Under the pieces are notes generated by a model. It was not told the DNA's origin and made no database searches. It saw only the letters and a program-made list of their open reading frames with translations. DNA of 64,000 bases from G963692885 sp964657395 (lineage in GTDB: Bacteria > Acidobacteriota > Terriglobia > Terriglobales > Acidobacteriaceae), in NCBI GenBank assembly GCA_964657395.1, contig CAZZUX010000005.1, positions 19,218 through 83,217 of the forward strand. The letters run 5' to 3'. Numbering within the stretch: the stretch's first letter is position 1; each line of letters begins with the position of its first letter. The position numbers and the translations under genes are program-made. Below, piece after piece: positions 33,555 through 41,899 of this stretch.

Positions 33555-34799
33555 ATGATTACCGAGCAACGCCTGAAGTTTAACCAGCAGTACACAGAGG
33601 CCGCATATGGCAGGCTTATGGGCACGCTGGATGGTGAGTCGGGCACACATGTAGGCTTTCGAATCGCGGAAACCCCCTGCTTTTTGCCACGCTCCCTGGT
33701 AAATGAACTTGCTCATACAGGCGCTGTCTTAACTAGACAGCTTCTTGACAATGCCGAATATCTCCAAAGCTCGCTACAAGCGATTCCTGAAGCATTCCGT
33801 ATGAAGGAGGATACGCCTCATCCCCACTTCATGACGGCGGACTTTGGGTTTGTACGGCAGGCAGATGGGACGGTGACACCTAAGCTTGTTGAGATGCAGG
33901 CATTCCCCTCTGTGTATGCCTTCCAGGTTTTGCTCGGCGACACGTATCGCGAGAACTATGGCCTGGATCCCGGCTTGAGCTACTTTCTCAACGGGCACAC
34001 GCGCCAGAGTTTCTGGAGTTTGTTCCGTAAGGTGGTGGTTGGCCGCCATGATCCTGACGAAGTCGTACTTGCCGAGTTGTATCCAGAACAACAGAAGACG
34101 CTTCCTGATTTCCTGCTCACTTCCAAAGCGATTGGCATCCCGATCGTCGACGTCACACGCATGGAGGTCGAGCGGGAAAGCGGGCGCACCCGGCTTTACT
34201 ATCGGGCGGCTGACGGCAGGCTGAAGAGGATTCGGCGTATCTATAACCGCGTCATCGCGGATGAACTGATACAGAAGAAGGTCACGTTGCCCTTTGATTA
34301 TCGGGAGATGCTGGATGTTGAGTGGGCGGGTCATCCCAACTGGTATTTCCGGATCAGCAAGTACTCCATTCCTTTTCTACGGCATGCGGCGGTCCCGGAA
34401 GCGGTCTTTCTGGACGACTGGCTGGCAGGAGGAGGAAGCGAGCGTCTGCATGGGGAGCGAGCGGACATCCTGTTGAAGCCGCTTTTCTCATTTGCTGGTT
34501 CAGGAATCCTCTTTGGGCCGACAGATGAGGACCTGGCAGCAATTGAGGTCTCTCGGCAGCATGAGTACCTTGTCCAGGAGCGAGTTAGTTTCAGCCCGAC
34601 GATTGAAACTCCCTACGGGCCGACCCAGGCTGAGATACGGGTACTCTATCTTTGGCCCGAAGGTGACCCGAAGGCAGCTTTGACCGAGATGCAGCCGGTT
34701 TTATCGCTCGCCCGGCTAGGTCGAGGCAAGATGATGGGTGTCGACCACAACAAAGACCAACGGTGGGTTGGGGCTTCGACTGTGTTCGTTGACAGGTAA
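33555..34799 (+). CDS. ATP-grasp-like protein of unknown function
   Basis: A 414-residue protein. The C-terminal third reads like an ATP-grasp domain: 'ADILLKPLFSFAGSGILFGPT' (Lys plus Gly loop), 'EYLVQERVSF' and 'QAEIRVLYLW' followed by 'MMGVDHNKDQRWVGAS'. 'RRIYNRVIADELI' in the middle resembles motifs in circularly permuted ATP-grasp proteins. The N-terminal third is not recognised. A ligase joining a carboxylate to an amine is inferred. ATG 33555 is preceded by no strong ribosome-binding site. Upstream it faces the small exported peptide gene; downstream, 66 bases away, lies a PilZ gene. Confidence 0.55.
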   Translation: MITEQRLKFNQQYTEAAYGRLMGTLDGESGTHVGFRIAETPCFLPRSLVNELAHTGAVLTRQLLDNAEYLQSSLQAIPEAFRMKEDTPHPHFMTADFGFVRQADGTVTPKLVEMQAFPSVYAFQVLLGDTYRENYGLDPGLSYFLNGHTRQSFWSLFRKVVVGRHDPDEVVLAELYPEQQKTLPDFLLTSKAIGIPIVDVTRMEVERESGRTRLYYRAADGRLKRIRRIYNRVIADELIQKKVTLPFDYREMLDVEWAGHPNWYFRISKYSIPFLRHAAVPEAVFLDDWLAGGGSERLHGERADILLKPLFSFAGSGILFGPTDEDLAAIEVSRQHEYLVQERVSFSPTIETPYGPTQAEIRVLYLWPEGDPKAALTEMQPVLSLARLGRGKMMGVDHNKDQRWVGASTVFVDR

Positions 34800-34865
34800 T
34801 ACCCGCCGGGTGTGTAAAAATGCACCAACGGAACCGAACTTTTACCACCTGCGTCGATTGAGTCA

Positions 34866-35255
34866 TTGCCCTCACCAAAAGAAGCGGTTACTCTTGGGCA
34901 CATGGTAGGCAGTGCCGAGGGATCTGGATATGACCTCCCGCAGTCGAAAGCCGGGGCGGCCGAACTCAGGAATGCGGTGCGGTTTCCTCTGCAGATACCG
35001 ATCAGGATTTTTGCGGGCGATTTGACGCTGGATGCCACAACCGTCGATATTTCGGCAACTGGCATCTTGTTTGAGGCAAAGCAGGTTTTACCTCTTCAGA
35101 TGAAGGTGCAATTCACGATGAAGATGCCTGCACAGGCGATGGGAACGACCGTAGATGTGATAGTGAACTGTAGTGGTCGTGTGGTACGCTGCACCTCAAG
35201 CGGGGAGTGTACGCGGATCGCCGCAGTGATCGACGAATATTACTTCAGTCAGTGA
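34866..35255 (+). CDS. PilZ-domain c-di-GMP effector
   Basis: A 129-residue protein with one PilZ domain: 'LRNAVRFPLQIPIRIFAGDLTLDATTVDISATGILFEA'. The first strand with the Arg (RNAVRFPL) and the 'D-I-S-x-x-G' loop (DISATGI) are the c-di-GMP-binding motifs; the second basic residue of the RxxxR signature is not clear. PilZ proteins bind c-di-GMP and control motility, polysaccharide or protein partners. The start TTG 34866 is uncertain; ATG 34902 also opens the frame. It is separated by six bases from the degenerate response regulator gene, so a shared transcript is likely. Confidence 0.8.
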   Translation: MPSPKEAVTLGHMVGSAEGSGYDLPQSKAGAAELRNAVRFPLQIPIRIFAGDLTLDATTVDISATGILFEAKQVLPLQMKVQFTMKMPAQAMGTTVDVIVNCSGRVVRCTSSGECTRIAAVIDEYYFSQ

Positions 35256-35261
35256 TCTCAA

Positions 35262-36083
35262 GTGAACCCTATGATGTCCGCGAAGCCGGAAGTTACGAAG
35301 GACGCTGTTACCGAGATTGACGCCAATGGTACGGAGCAGTCTGGCGAGACCAGCCTGATCCGGATCATCCTGGCAGATTCACAGGCCATTTACCGTGTCG
35401 GCATGCGAAAGATTTTTGCGCTGGAAGACGACATCCGCGTCGTCGCGCAGGTAGACACACTCAGCAACCTGGATGCTGCCATTCAGAGATTTCCTACCGA
35501 CCTTGTCATCCTGGAAGGCAGTCTCATCAACGGCACCACGGATGCGATTCCTGCGCTTGTCCGTAAGGCGCCCCAGGTCAAAATCATTATCCAGGCAGTG
35601 GCGTCAGACGAATCAAATACCGTGGAGCTTTACCGACGCGGTGTCCGGGGCATCATCCCACGCTCGATCTCGCCCGACCTGCTGGTGAAGTGCGTTCGCA
35701 AGATCGCCGAGGGCGAGACCTGGATCGACAATCAGTCTGTGAACTGGGTTATCGAGGCGTACCGCTCACAGGCCACTGCACTCACGAGTCCGCGAACCCA
35801 GCCGCGCCTGTCGCCGAAGGAACTGGCCATCATCACCTGCATCACCCAGGGCAAACGCAATAAGGAAATTGCCTATCAGCTTGGCACCACCGAACAGGTC
35901 ATCAAGAACTACCTGCGGAAGGTGTACGACAAGCTGGGCGTTTCCGATCGCCTGGAACTGGCGTTGTATTGTTTGCACAACCAGGTGCATAAGAACTATG
36001 GCGAGGCAGGCGACAGCGCCGCCGCAGCAGAAGCATCCAGAAACAACAATTCAATGCCGATCGCCAGCACTGCCAAGAACTAG
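35262..36083 (+). CDS. LuxR/NarL-type response regulator with degenerate receiver
   Basis: A 273-residue protein: receiver-like domain (~33-150) and LuxR-type HTH (~180-250, 'RLSPKELAIITCITQGKRNKEIAYQLGTTEQVIKNYLRKVY'). In the receiver, the phospho-acceptor position reads VILEGSL, with Glu85 in place of Asp; the acidic pair is D39-S40 instead of two acids; and the conserved Lys is R134 ('GIIPRSISPDL'). Such receivers usually do not accept phosphate and signal by other means. The HTH looks intact. Start GTG 35262 or ATG 35271; both give the same domains. It is downstream of the PilZ gene. Confidence 0.85.
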   Translation: MNPMMSAKPEVTKDAVTEIDANGTEQSGETSLIRIILADSQAIYRVGMRKIFALEDDIRVVAQVDTLSNLDAAIQRFPTDLVILEGSLINGTTDAIPALVRKAPQVKIIIQAVASDESNTVELYRRGVRGIIPRSISPDLLVKCVRKIAEGETWIDNQSVNWVIEAYRSQATALTSPRTQPRLSPKELAIITCITQGKRNKEIAYQLGTTEQVIKNYLRKVYDKLGVSDRLELALYCLHNQVHKNYGEAGDSAAAAEASRNNNSMPIASTAKN

Positions 36084-36123
36084 AACCTAGCTGCTTCTGC
36101 TCGCAGGTGAGAAAGGTGCCTAG

Positions 36124-36717
36124 TTAGGCAACGTTCTCCTTGTCTGCGGTCGGTTCCGGGCACCCTGCTGACGGCGTCTGACATACCGACCTCACTTCTT
36201 CCAAAAGATCGATCAGAGTATGCAGCTGCATGGACTGCATATGGGCCATTCGCTGGCGCGCCTCTTCATCCATTTTCGGCACCAGCTCCTTGAGCAATGT
36301 GAGTCCATCACAGGTGATCTCCGTCAGCACGACACGACGATCTTTGTCGCTGCGCCTGCGTCTGACCAAACCCTGTCGTGCCATGCGGTCCAGCAATCGC
36401 GTGATATCCGGGTCGCCCGTAACCAACCGATCACCCAGCTCCGAGCAGGTGAGACCCTCCGGCATTGCACCGCGCAGGATGCGCAGAGCGTTGTACTGGG
36501 TCAGGGTAATGCCATAGGGTTTGAGCGACTGCTGCAATGCACGCCGCATCCGGTCGGCGGTGCGCTCAATGTTCAGCAGGGCCTCTTCGGCAAGGCTTGA
36601 GAAGGGCTTCTGTTGTTTCAATTCGGCTTTAAGCTTGTCGCCCACACGCCCTCCATGCAGGCAGATGCTTTCCAAGGGTGCAGAGGATGCCGCGTGCAAA
36701 GCCGCCGGCACTTTCAC
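36124..36717 (-). CDS. MarR-family transcriptional regulator
   Basis: A 197-residue protein. 'ALQQSLKPYGITLTQYNALRILRGA' and 'LTCSELGDRLVTGDPDITRLLDRMARQGLVRRRRSDKDRRVVLTEITCDG' are the winged-helix DNA-binding region with the beta-hairpin wing. The N-terminal 40 residues are basic and not needed for the fold. MarR proteins usually repress their own and neighbouring genes and respond to phenolics or oxidants. It lies 34 bases downstream of the YceI-like gene on the same strand and probably controls that promoter. Confidence 0.87.
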   Translation of the reverse strand: MKVPAALHAASSAPLESICLHGGRVGDKLKAELKQQKPFSSLAEEALLNIERTADRMRRALQQSLKPYGITLTQYNALRILRGAMPEGLTCSELGDRLVTGDPDITRLLDRMARQGLVRRRRSDKDRRVVLTEITCDGLTLLKELVPKMDEEARQRMAHMQSMQLHTLIDLLEEVRSVCQTPSAGCPEPTADKENVA

Positions 36718-36751
36718 AGTGCCAGCAGCTTAACTCGGCACTGGGGCCGGC

Positions 36752-37345
36752 CTACTGCTTCACGATCTCGACATCCAGTTCAACCTTCACATCATCACCC
36801 AGCATCATGTCGCCGGAGGACAGCGGCTTATTCCAAACCAATCCGAAATCCTGACGGTGAATGGTCGTGGTCGCCGTGAAGCCGCGATGAATGGACTTCC
36901 CGTCCCCGCCAACCTGCTCCTTTCCGGGCTTTTCCATGGTCAGTTCGACGCTTTTCGTCACGCCATGCAAAGTCAGGTCGCCTGCCAGGTGATAGTCATC
37001 GCCGGAAGCCGTGATCTTTTTGCCGGCGAAGGTCATCGTGGGGAATTTGGCAACGTCAAAGAAGTCCGGGCTCTTAAGGTGGGTGTCGCGCATGGCAACA
37101 CCTGTATCTACCGTGGTGACATCGATGCTCGCGTTGACGCTGGATTTGGTGAAGTCCTTCTCGTCGAGGGTGACGGTGCCGCTCACATTTCCGAAGTGGC
37201 CGTGCACTGTCGAGATACCCATGTGCTTGATGGAAAAGTTTGCAGCTGAGTGGGCGGAATCAATCTTCCAGTTGGTGGTCTGAGCCTGGGTCAGCATTGA
37301 GCCAGCGAGAGCGATCAAGGCGATCGCCGAAATTCTATGTAGCAT
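36752..37345 (-). CDS. Exported YceI-family lipocalin-like protein
   Basis: About 197 residues with a signal peptide (MLHRISAIALIALAGSMLTQ, cut after AQ). The mature part is the YceI domain: 'WKIDSAHSAANFSIKHMGISTVHGHFGNVSGTVTLDEKDFTKSSVNASIDVTTVDTG' and 'LKSPDFFDVAKFPTMTFAGKKI', an extended beta barrel with isoprenoid or other lipid ligands in known members. It may protect against stress or transport polyprenyl molecules in the periplasm. ATG 37345 has AAGGAGAGG upstream. It precedes the MarR gene and its promoter region carries two palindromes. Confidence 0.9.
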   Translation of the reverse strand: MLHRISAIALIALAGSMLTQAQTTNWKIDSAHSAANFSIKHMGISTVHGHFGNVSGTVTLDEKDFTKSSVNASIDVTTVDTGVAMRDTHLKSPDFFDVAKFPTMTFAGKKITASGDDYHLAGDLTLHGVTKSVELTMEKPGKEQVGGDGKSIHRGFTATTTIHRQDFGLVWNKPLSSGDMMLGDDVKVELDVEIVKQ

Positions 37346-37406
37346 TCTGCCTCTCCTTGGGTGCAACAAAGCGAGTTCTGATCTCGCGCACCTCAGGAGT
37401 ATGCAT

Positions 37407-37450
37407 GACAAATAGTTGTTGTAACAAGCTATTTGTCTTGTACATGACAA
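37407..37450. promoter_or_regulatory. Two palindromic operators upstream of the YceI-MarR operon
   Basis: GACAAATAG (37407-37415) and CTATTTGTC (37429-37437) form a 9-bp dyad spaced by 13 bases. Overlapping its right end, 37433-37450 reads TTGTCTTGTACATGACAA, an 18-bp palindrome with one mismatch pair around TGTACA. Both lie 62-105 bases before the YceI start, where a MarR-type dimer could bind. Confidence 0.65.
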
Positions 37451-37479
37451 GAGGGCTGCAGATGATCTGCAGCCCTCTT
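37449..37479. terminator. 14-bp stem-loop after the DUF3300 gene
   Basis: AAGAGGGCTGCAGA (37449-37462) and TCTGCAGCCCTCTT (37466-37479) form a perfect 14-bp stem with a 3-base loop, 18 bases after the DUF3300 stop on the minus strand. It probably terminates that gene; the T run is short. Confidence 0.75.
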
Positions 37480-37497
37480 AGCTTCGCGGAAGATAGA

Positions 37498-39024
37498 TTA
37501 TTTGTGGTGTTCGCCCCCGCCGTGATGCTCTCCACCGCCGCTGGCGTGCGCATGTTCCTCGGGGTGCCCACCACCCGCGTGCTGCGCCTGCGGTGCGGGA
37601 CGGTTGGCTCCGGCACTGGGTGCTGGTCGGTTGTAACCGCCTGCCGCGCCACCCGGAGAAGGACGGTTATAGGCACCTGCTCCTGGTTGCGCAGGACGGT
37701 TGTAGGCTCCTGGCGCTCCTGCTGGACGGTTGAAGCCGTTATTCCCTGGTGCAGGGCGGTTGAGTGCATTCGGCTGTCCTGGCCGATTGAAGCCGGCTGC
37801 AGGTTGCCCCGGACGATTGAAGTTGCCGGCCGGTCCTGCTGGACGGTTGAAGCCATTCATCGGCCGTCCGTTATACAAAGGCGCGCTGCGGTTAAAGCTG
37901 GCGTGCGAGAAGTTCTGCGGGCCGCCGCGACCAAAACCCTGGTTGTAGGCGCCATAACCGCCACGGTTGATGACTGTCGTGCTGTGCGAGATGTACGTGT
38001 TGTGGTTGACGATGATGGTGTTGGAGCGCCAGTTCGGCGCCCACGCATGGTACCCCCACCCGAAATGCGAGAAGATGCCGATCCCGATACCGATCCCGAA
38101 ACCGATACCAAGTCCAACCACTAGACCTACAGGCGGCGCGGGCCGGTAGAAGCCGTAAAAAGGTGCGATGGGTGCGCCGTACACCACCCACGGGTCGTAG
38201 TAAGGCACGTAGACGACTTCCGGATTCGCGGGCTGGATGATGATTTCCGGACCTTGCTCCACGACGACCTGCTGCGGAGTGTCCTGCAGCTTGCCGGCTT
38301 CACGCGCACGATAGCGCATGGATTGAACAGCGGCCATCACGTCTGCCGGCTGGTTGTAGTAGGCGTTGCCGAGGGCAATCGTCCACTGATTGCTGCGAGC
38401 AAGCTGCTGCAGCACTGTCGGAAACTGGGTGAGTGCTTTGACGCTGGGATCCCACGGCATCTGGTTGACGGACTGGGCCAACTGCGCAGGTGGCTGGCTG
38501 CCGTACTGCTGCATCCATTGATCGGCTTCGTTCACCTGTTGTGGGTACGTGGACGCTGCCAGAACCTGAGCGACGAGGGAGTCGGGATAGAGGGCGATGG
38601 GCGCTACAAGCTGCTCAAGTTGCTGCGGCCCCTGTGGCGTGTAGGTTGAACCATAGCTTGTACCACCTTGCGGTGGCGGCGCTCCGCCTGGCTGGCCATA
38701 GGATCCTTCTCCCTGGCCATAGCCCGGTGGCGGCCCTGCTGGTCCGTTACCATCGGTCGGCTGACCCTGCCCGGCGTACGGCGGTGCCTGCTGCTGGGGA
38801 TACTGTTGCTGGGGATACGGCTGTTGCTGCGGGTATTGTTGCTGAGCCGGCGGCTGTTCTGCAGGATCCTGGTAGGGATACTGCGACTGCTGCGGCGGCG
38901 CCTGCTGTGCCAGCAGATCCAGCTGCGTGAACGGTAAGAGAGTGGTGCATAAGCCTAGAGCGACACCGCGGCGCACTACCTGCGTGAACATGCTCTGCTT
39001 GTTCCATTTTGATTGACCTGCCAT
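37498..39024 (-). CDS. DUF3300 protein with Gln/Pro-rich head and Asn-Arg-Pro repeat tail
   Basis: A 508-residue exported protein. A signal-like N-terminus (hydrophobic 'VALGLCTTLLPF') is followed by Tyr/Gln/Pro-rich repeats of the 'YPQQQ' type (~45-85), then the DUF3300 domain: 'QLEQLVAPIALYPDSLVAQVLAASTYPQQVNEADQWMQQ' and 'QMPWDPSVKALTQFPTVLQQLA'. A Gly-rich hydrophobic segment with alternating Gly/Ile follows. Residues ~395-480 are repeats with 'FNRP' or 'YNRP' cores every 10-13 residues, and the tail is rich in Gly and His. The domain's role is unknown; surface exposure is likely. Confidence 0.85.
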   Translation of the reverse strand: MAGQSKWNKQSMFTQVVRRGVALGLCTTLLPFTQLDLLAQQAPPQQSQYPYQDPAEQPPAQQQYPQQQPYPQQQYPQQQAPPYAGQGQPTDGNGPAGPPPGYGQGEGSYGQPGGAPPPQGGTSYGSTYTPQGPQQLEQLVAPIALYPDSLVAQVLAASTYPQQVNEADQWMQQYGSQPPAQLAQSVNQMPWDPSVKALTQFPTVLQQLARSNQWTIALGNAYYNQPADVMAAVQSMRYRAREAGKLQDTPQQVVVEQGPEIIIQPANPEVVYVPYYDPWVVYGAPIAPFYGFYRPAPPVGLVVGLGIGFGIGIGIGIFSHFGWGYHAWAPNWRSNTIIVNHNTYISHSTTVINRGGYGAYNQGFGRGGPQNFSHASFNRSAPLYNGRPMNGFNRPAGPAGNFNRPGQPAAGFNRPGQPNALNRPAPGNNGFNRPAGAPGAYNRPAQPGAGAYNRPSPGGAAGGYNRPAPSAGANRPAPQAQHAGGGHPEEHAHASGGGEHHGGGEHHK

Positions 39025-39224
39025 ATTTCACCCTGCGCCGTACCTTGAAGAAAGGCAGCCGGCACTTTCTGAAATGGATGAGGCTGGCGGTAGAAAGGTC
39101 TAGTCTGCCAGCTGCTCATTCCCGAGCTACTCCACCCAAGAGAACACGGAATGCACACCCAAGTTTCGAGGCAGGGGCATTTTCCAGGCAATGCCTCGAA
39201 CGCGTAACCAAGCTGAAAAGGATG

Positions 39225-39252
39225 GGGAGCAGCCTTCGGAGTTGCTGCTCCC
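39225..39252 (-). terminator. Rho-independent terminator after the GAF/PAS kinase gene
   Basis: GGGAGCAGC (39225-39233) pairs with GCTGCTCCC (39244-39252). On the minus strand it is followed after a short spacer by TTTT. It lies just beyond the kinase stop at 39274. Confidence 0.7.
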
Positions 39253-39273
39253 TGAGTTTGCTGCTGACGGGGA

Positions 39274-41721
39274 TCAGTCCTTTGCAGGTTCCGGCTTAGT
39301 CGTTTCCAGTTTGCTGAGCGGCACGGTAAAGAAGAAGGTGCTGCCTTTGCCAAAGGTGCTTTCCGCCCAGATCCGCCCGCCATGCTGCTGCACGATAGCG
39401 CGGCAGATCGCCAATCCAAGTCCGGTGCCGCCCATGAGGCGAGAGTCTGAAGCATCTACCTGCTGGAAGCGTTCGAAGATCACCTGCAGCTTGTCATCCG
39501 GAATGCCACGCCCATGATCTTCGACCTCAAACATCACCTGGTCGCCAGTAGCCGGAGTGCTTCCTGGAATAGCACTAGAGCCTGCCGGCACCAGCCTTGC
39601 GCCGAGCCTAATTTCGCTGCCTGGCTGCGAGAACTTGATCGCATTGCTGATCAGGTTGGTGATGGTCTGCTGGATTCGATCCGCATCCACCCATACCTGC
39701 AGGGGCTGCGCATCGATGCGGAACTGAATTCCGTTGCGACTGGCGGTCGACTGCTGCAGATCGGCAGCTTTGCGCAGCAGGTCGATGGCATCGAACCGGT
39801 CGCGGTAAAGCGGCAGACGGCTGGAGCCGATGCGTTCGAAGTCGAGGATATCGTTCACGAGACGCACGAGGCGATCGCAATTGCCGACGGCTACCTGCAT
39901 CATCTGCGCCCGCTTCTCCGGACGCTTCTCGAGCACTCCTCCGGCGATCAGGTTGAGCGCGGCACTCAGAGAGGTCAGCGGCGTGCGCAATTCATGGCTG
40001 ACGGTCGAGATGAACTCGTCCTTCATGCGATCGAGACGGCGACGTTCCGTAATGTCTTCAAAGGCGACGACGATACCGGTGATTCGGCCGTCGTGGACCA
40101 GGGGATGCGAAACATACTCCACCGGGAACGACGTACCATCCTTGCGCCAGAAGACTTCTTCGTTCACGCGGACTGGTTCGTTGTTGCGCAGGCAGTTGTA
40201 GATCGGGCATTCCTCGGCGGGATAAGGCGTGCCGTCTGCGCGTGTGTGATGCACCAGCTGGTGCATGTCACGGCCGAGCATTTCGTCGGTGTCGTAGCCG
40301 AACATGGTGGCAGCGATCCGATTGCAGAAGATCAGCTTGCCCTCCATGTCGAGACCCCAGATGCCTTCGCCTACCGACTCCAGAATGGACTCCCGCTGAC
40401 GAGTAAGGTCATGCAGCTTCTCTTCGGCATCGGTCTGTTCGGTGATGTCGATACCGTGGCTCAGGACAAAAGGCTCAGTACCAGGCAACTGTAGAAGCTT
40501 GTTGCGATAGGCCACCACAGCCAACCGGCCGTTGCGCCGTTTTAGATAGAACAGGCCCTGATGCTCGTGATGCTCGTTCAGTGCAGCAACGTAGTCTTCG
40601 TAGTCCTGCTTATGTTCGGGATCGATGTAGTTGAAGAGCGGAGTACCAACGATCTGGTCCGGAGTGTAGCCTAGGATCTCTGCGGCATGCGCATTGATCG
40701 ACAGCACAATGCCGTCAAGGTCATGGGTACAGATGATGCCGAGCGAGCCTTCGACCAGCTGCCGGTAACGGGCTTCGCTGGTCCTCAGCATCTCTTCTGC
40801 AGTCCGCTGCTCGGTGACGTCCACGCCGGTCGTGATGACGAAGTTGACCTCGCCTTGTGTGTCGGTCAGCGACGTGGCGGTCCACGCAATTTTGCGCAGA
40901 CCCCTGTCCTTGGTGCGCCAGCTCATCTCGTAGCCGCCGTCAAGTTCTCCGGCGCGTGCCTGCTCAAACATGCGCACCGCGTGGTCGCGTTCTTCGGCAG
41001 GAAACAGCTCTTCCGGAAACGATCGGCCGACTAACTCGGCGAAGCTGTAGCCGGAGATGGTTTCGCAGGCGCGATTAAATCGCACAATGCGACCGGCGGT
41101 GTCGAGAACCAGCACCAGGGCGCTGATGGTGTCCAGCACAGCAGTGACGAAGTTGCGTTCGACCGTGAGCGCGCGCTCGATCCTCTGCCGCGAGCGGATG
41201 ACCCGCTCCTGCTGGTTCTGCTTCGAATAGAGCTCAAGCCTGGTGACAATCTGCCGTGCCAGGACTTCCAGTGTGCGCGCGTGATCGCGCGTGAACACGT
41301 GCGGCTCCGGCGAGCAGACAGTCAGCGTCCCGAGTACCGCACCCGAAGGCGAGATGAGCGGAGCTCCGATGTAGGACCGGCAATGCGTTGTAGCCGCCAG
41401 CGGAATGCCGGACGGCGCGAAACGGTAATCCTCAAGCGCATCTTCAATCAGCAATGCATTCGGTTCAAGAATCGCGTACTGGCAGGCCGAGATCGCCTTC
41501 GGCTGTTGACGGCTCAGAAAGCCAATACGGGATTTGAACCAGACACGGTTCGCATCGATGAATGAGATGTACGCATACGGAGCGCGACAAAACGCCGCTG
41601 CCAGACGCGTGATCTCGTCCAGTGCGGGGTCGGGCAAGGTGTCAAGAATCTCGTATTGCGAGAGAGACTTGAGCCTGTCGGCTTCGTCTTTTTGCATCAT
41701 CGTCGGGATGGCTGCTTGCAT
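39274..41721 (-). CDS. GAF/PAS sensor histidine kinase
   Basis: A soluble 815-residue kinase. 'LSQYEILDTLPDPALDEITRLAA' and 'LVLDTAGRIVRFNRACETISGYSFAELVG' introduce a GAF domain (~15-165) and the first of three PAS domains (~195-560; 'GIICTHDLDGIVLSINAHAAEILGY', 'EGIWGLDMEGKLIFCNRIAATMFGY'). A HisKA segment with 'ISTVSHELRTPLTSLSAALNL' and an HATPase with 'NAIKFSQPGSEIRLGARL', 'DHGRGIPDDKLQVIFERFQQVDASDSRLMGGTGLGLAICRAIVQQHGG' follow. No receiver or response regulator is adjacent, so it is an orphan kinase. The GAF opener 'ALDEITRLAAAFCRAPYAYISFID' matches GAF domains at the start of many orphan kinases. Confidence 0.92.
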   Translation of the reverse strand: MQAAIPTMMQKDEADRLKSLSQYEILDTLPDPALDEITRLAAAFCRAPYAYISFIDANRVWFKSRIGFLSRQQPKAISACQYAILEPNALLIEDALEDYRFAPSGIPLAATTHCRSYIGAPLISPSGAVLGTLTVCSPEPHVFTRDHARTLEVLARQIVTRLELYSKQNQQERVIRSRQRIERALTVERNFVTAVLDTISALVLVLDTAGRIVRFNRACETISGYSFAELVGRSFPEELFPAEERDHAVRMFEQARAGELDGGYEMSWRTKDRGLRKIAWTATSLTDTQGEVNFVITTGVDVTEQRTAEEMLRTSEARYRQLVEGSLGIICTHDLDGIVLSINAHAAEILGYTPDQIVGTPLFNYIDPEHKQDYEDYVAALNEHHEHQGLFYLKRRNGRLAVVAYRNKLLQLPGTEPFVLSHGIDITEQTDAEEKLHDLTRQRESILESVGEGIWGLDMEGKLIFCNRIAATMFGYDTDEMLGRDMHQLVHHTRADGTPYPAEECPIYNCLRNNEPVRVNEEVFWRKDGTSFPVEYVSHPLVHDGRITGIVVAFEDITERRRLDRMKDEFISTVSHELRTPLTSLSAALNLIAGGVLEKRPEKRAQMMQVAVGNCDRLVRLVNDILDFERIGSSRLPLYRDRFDAIDLLRKAADLQQSTASRNGIQFRIDAQPLQVWVDADRIQQTITNLISNAIKFSQPGSEIRLGARLVPAGSSAIPGSTPATGDQVMFEVEDHGRGIPDDKLQVIFERFQQVDASDSRLMGGTGLGLAICRAIVQQHGGRIWAESTFGKGSTFFFTVPLSKLETTKPEPAKD

Positions 41722-41899
41722 GAGGGAAGGAAGAATCGCCTACTCAGTATTGTGGCAAACGAAGGGTGTGTAGCAAGTGCAACCTTCAGGTGATCTCACA
41801 CCAATAGGAGCGCAGATTAGTTACTACTGATATTCGAGAGAGCACTCACCCGATATCCACACAGCGCAACGGTTATCCACGGCTTGTTACCTAAAGCGA

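Noticed and set aside
39009..39299. Plus-strand frame of 96 codons between the DUF3300 and kinase genes
   Set aside because: It overlaps both neighbours and the kinase terminator and has no signal peptide or domain.
39514..40494. Plus-strand frame of 326 codons over the GAF/PAS kinase
   Set aside because: Antisense shadow of the kinase; no start site, domain or signal.
41850..41882. Two DnaA-box-like sites (ATATCCACA and TTATCCACG) before the GAF/PAS kinase gene
   Set aside because: Only two imperfect boxes, no AT-rich unwinding element, and no dnaA, dnaN or gidA nearby; not an origin.
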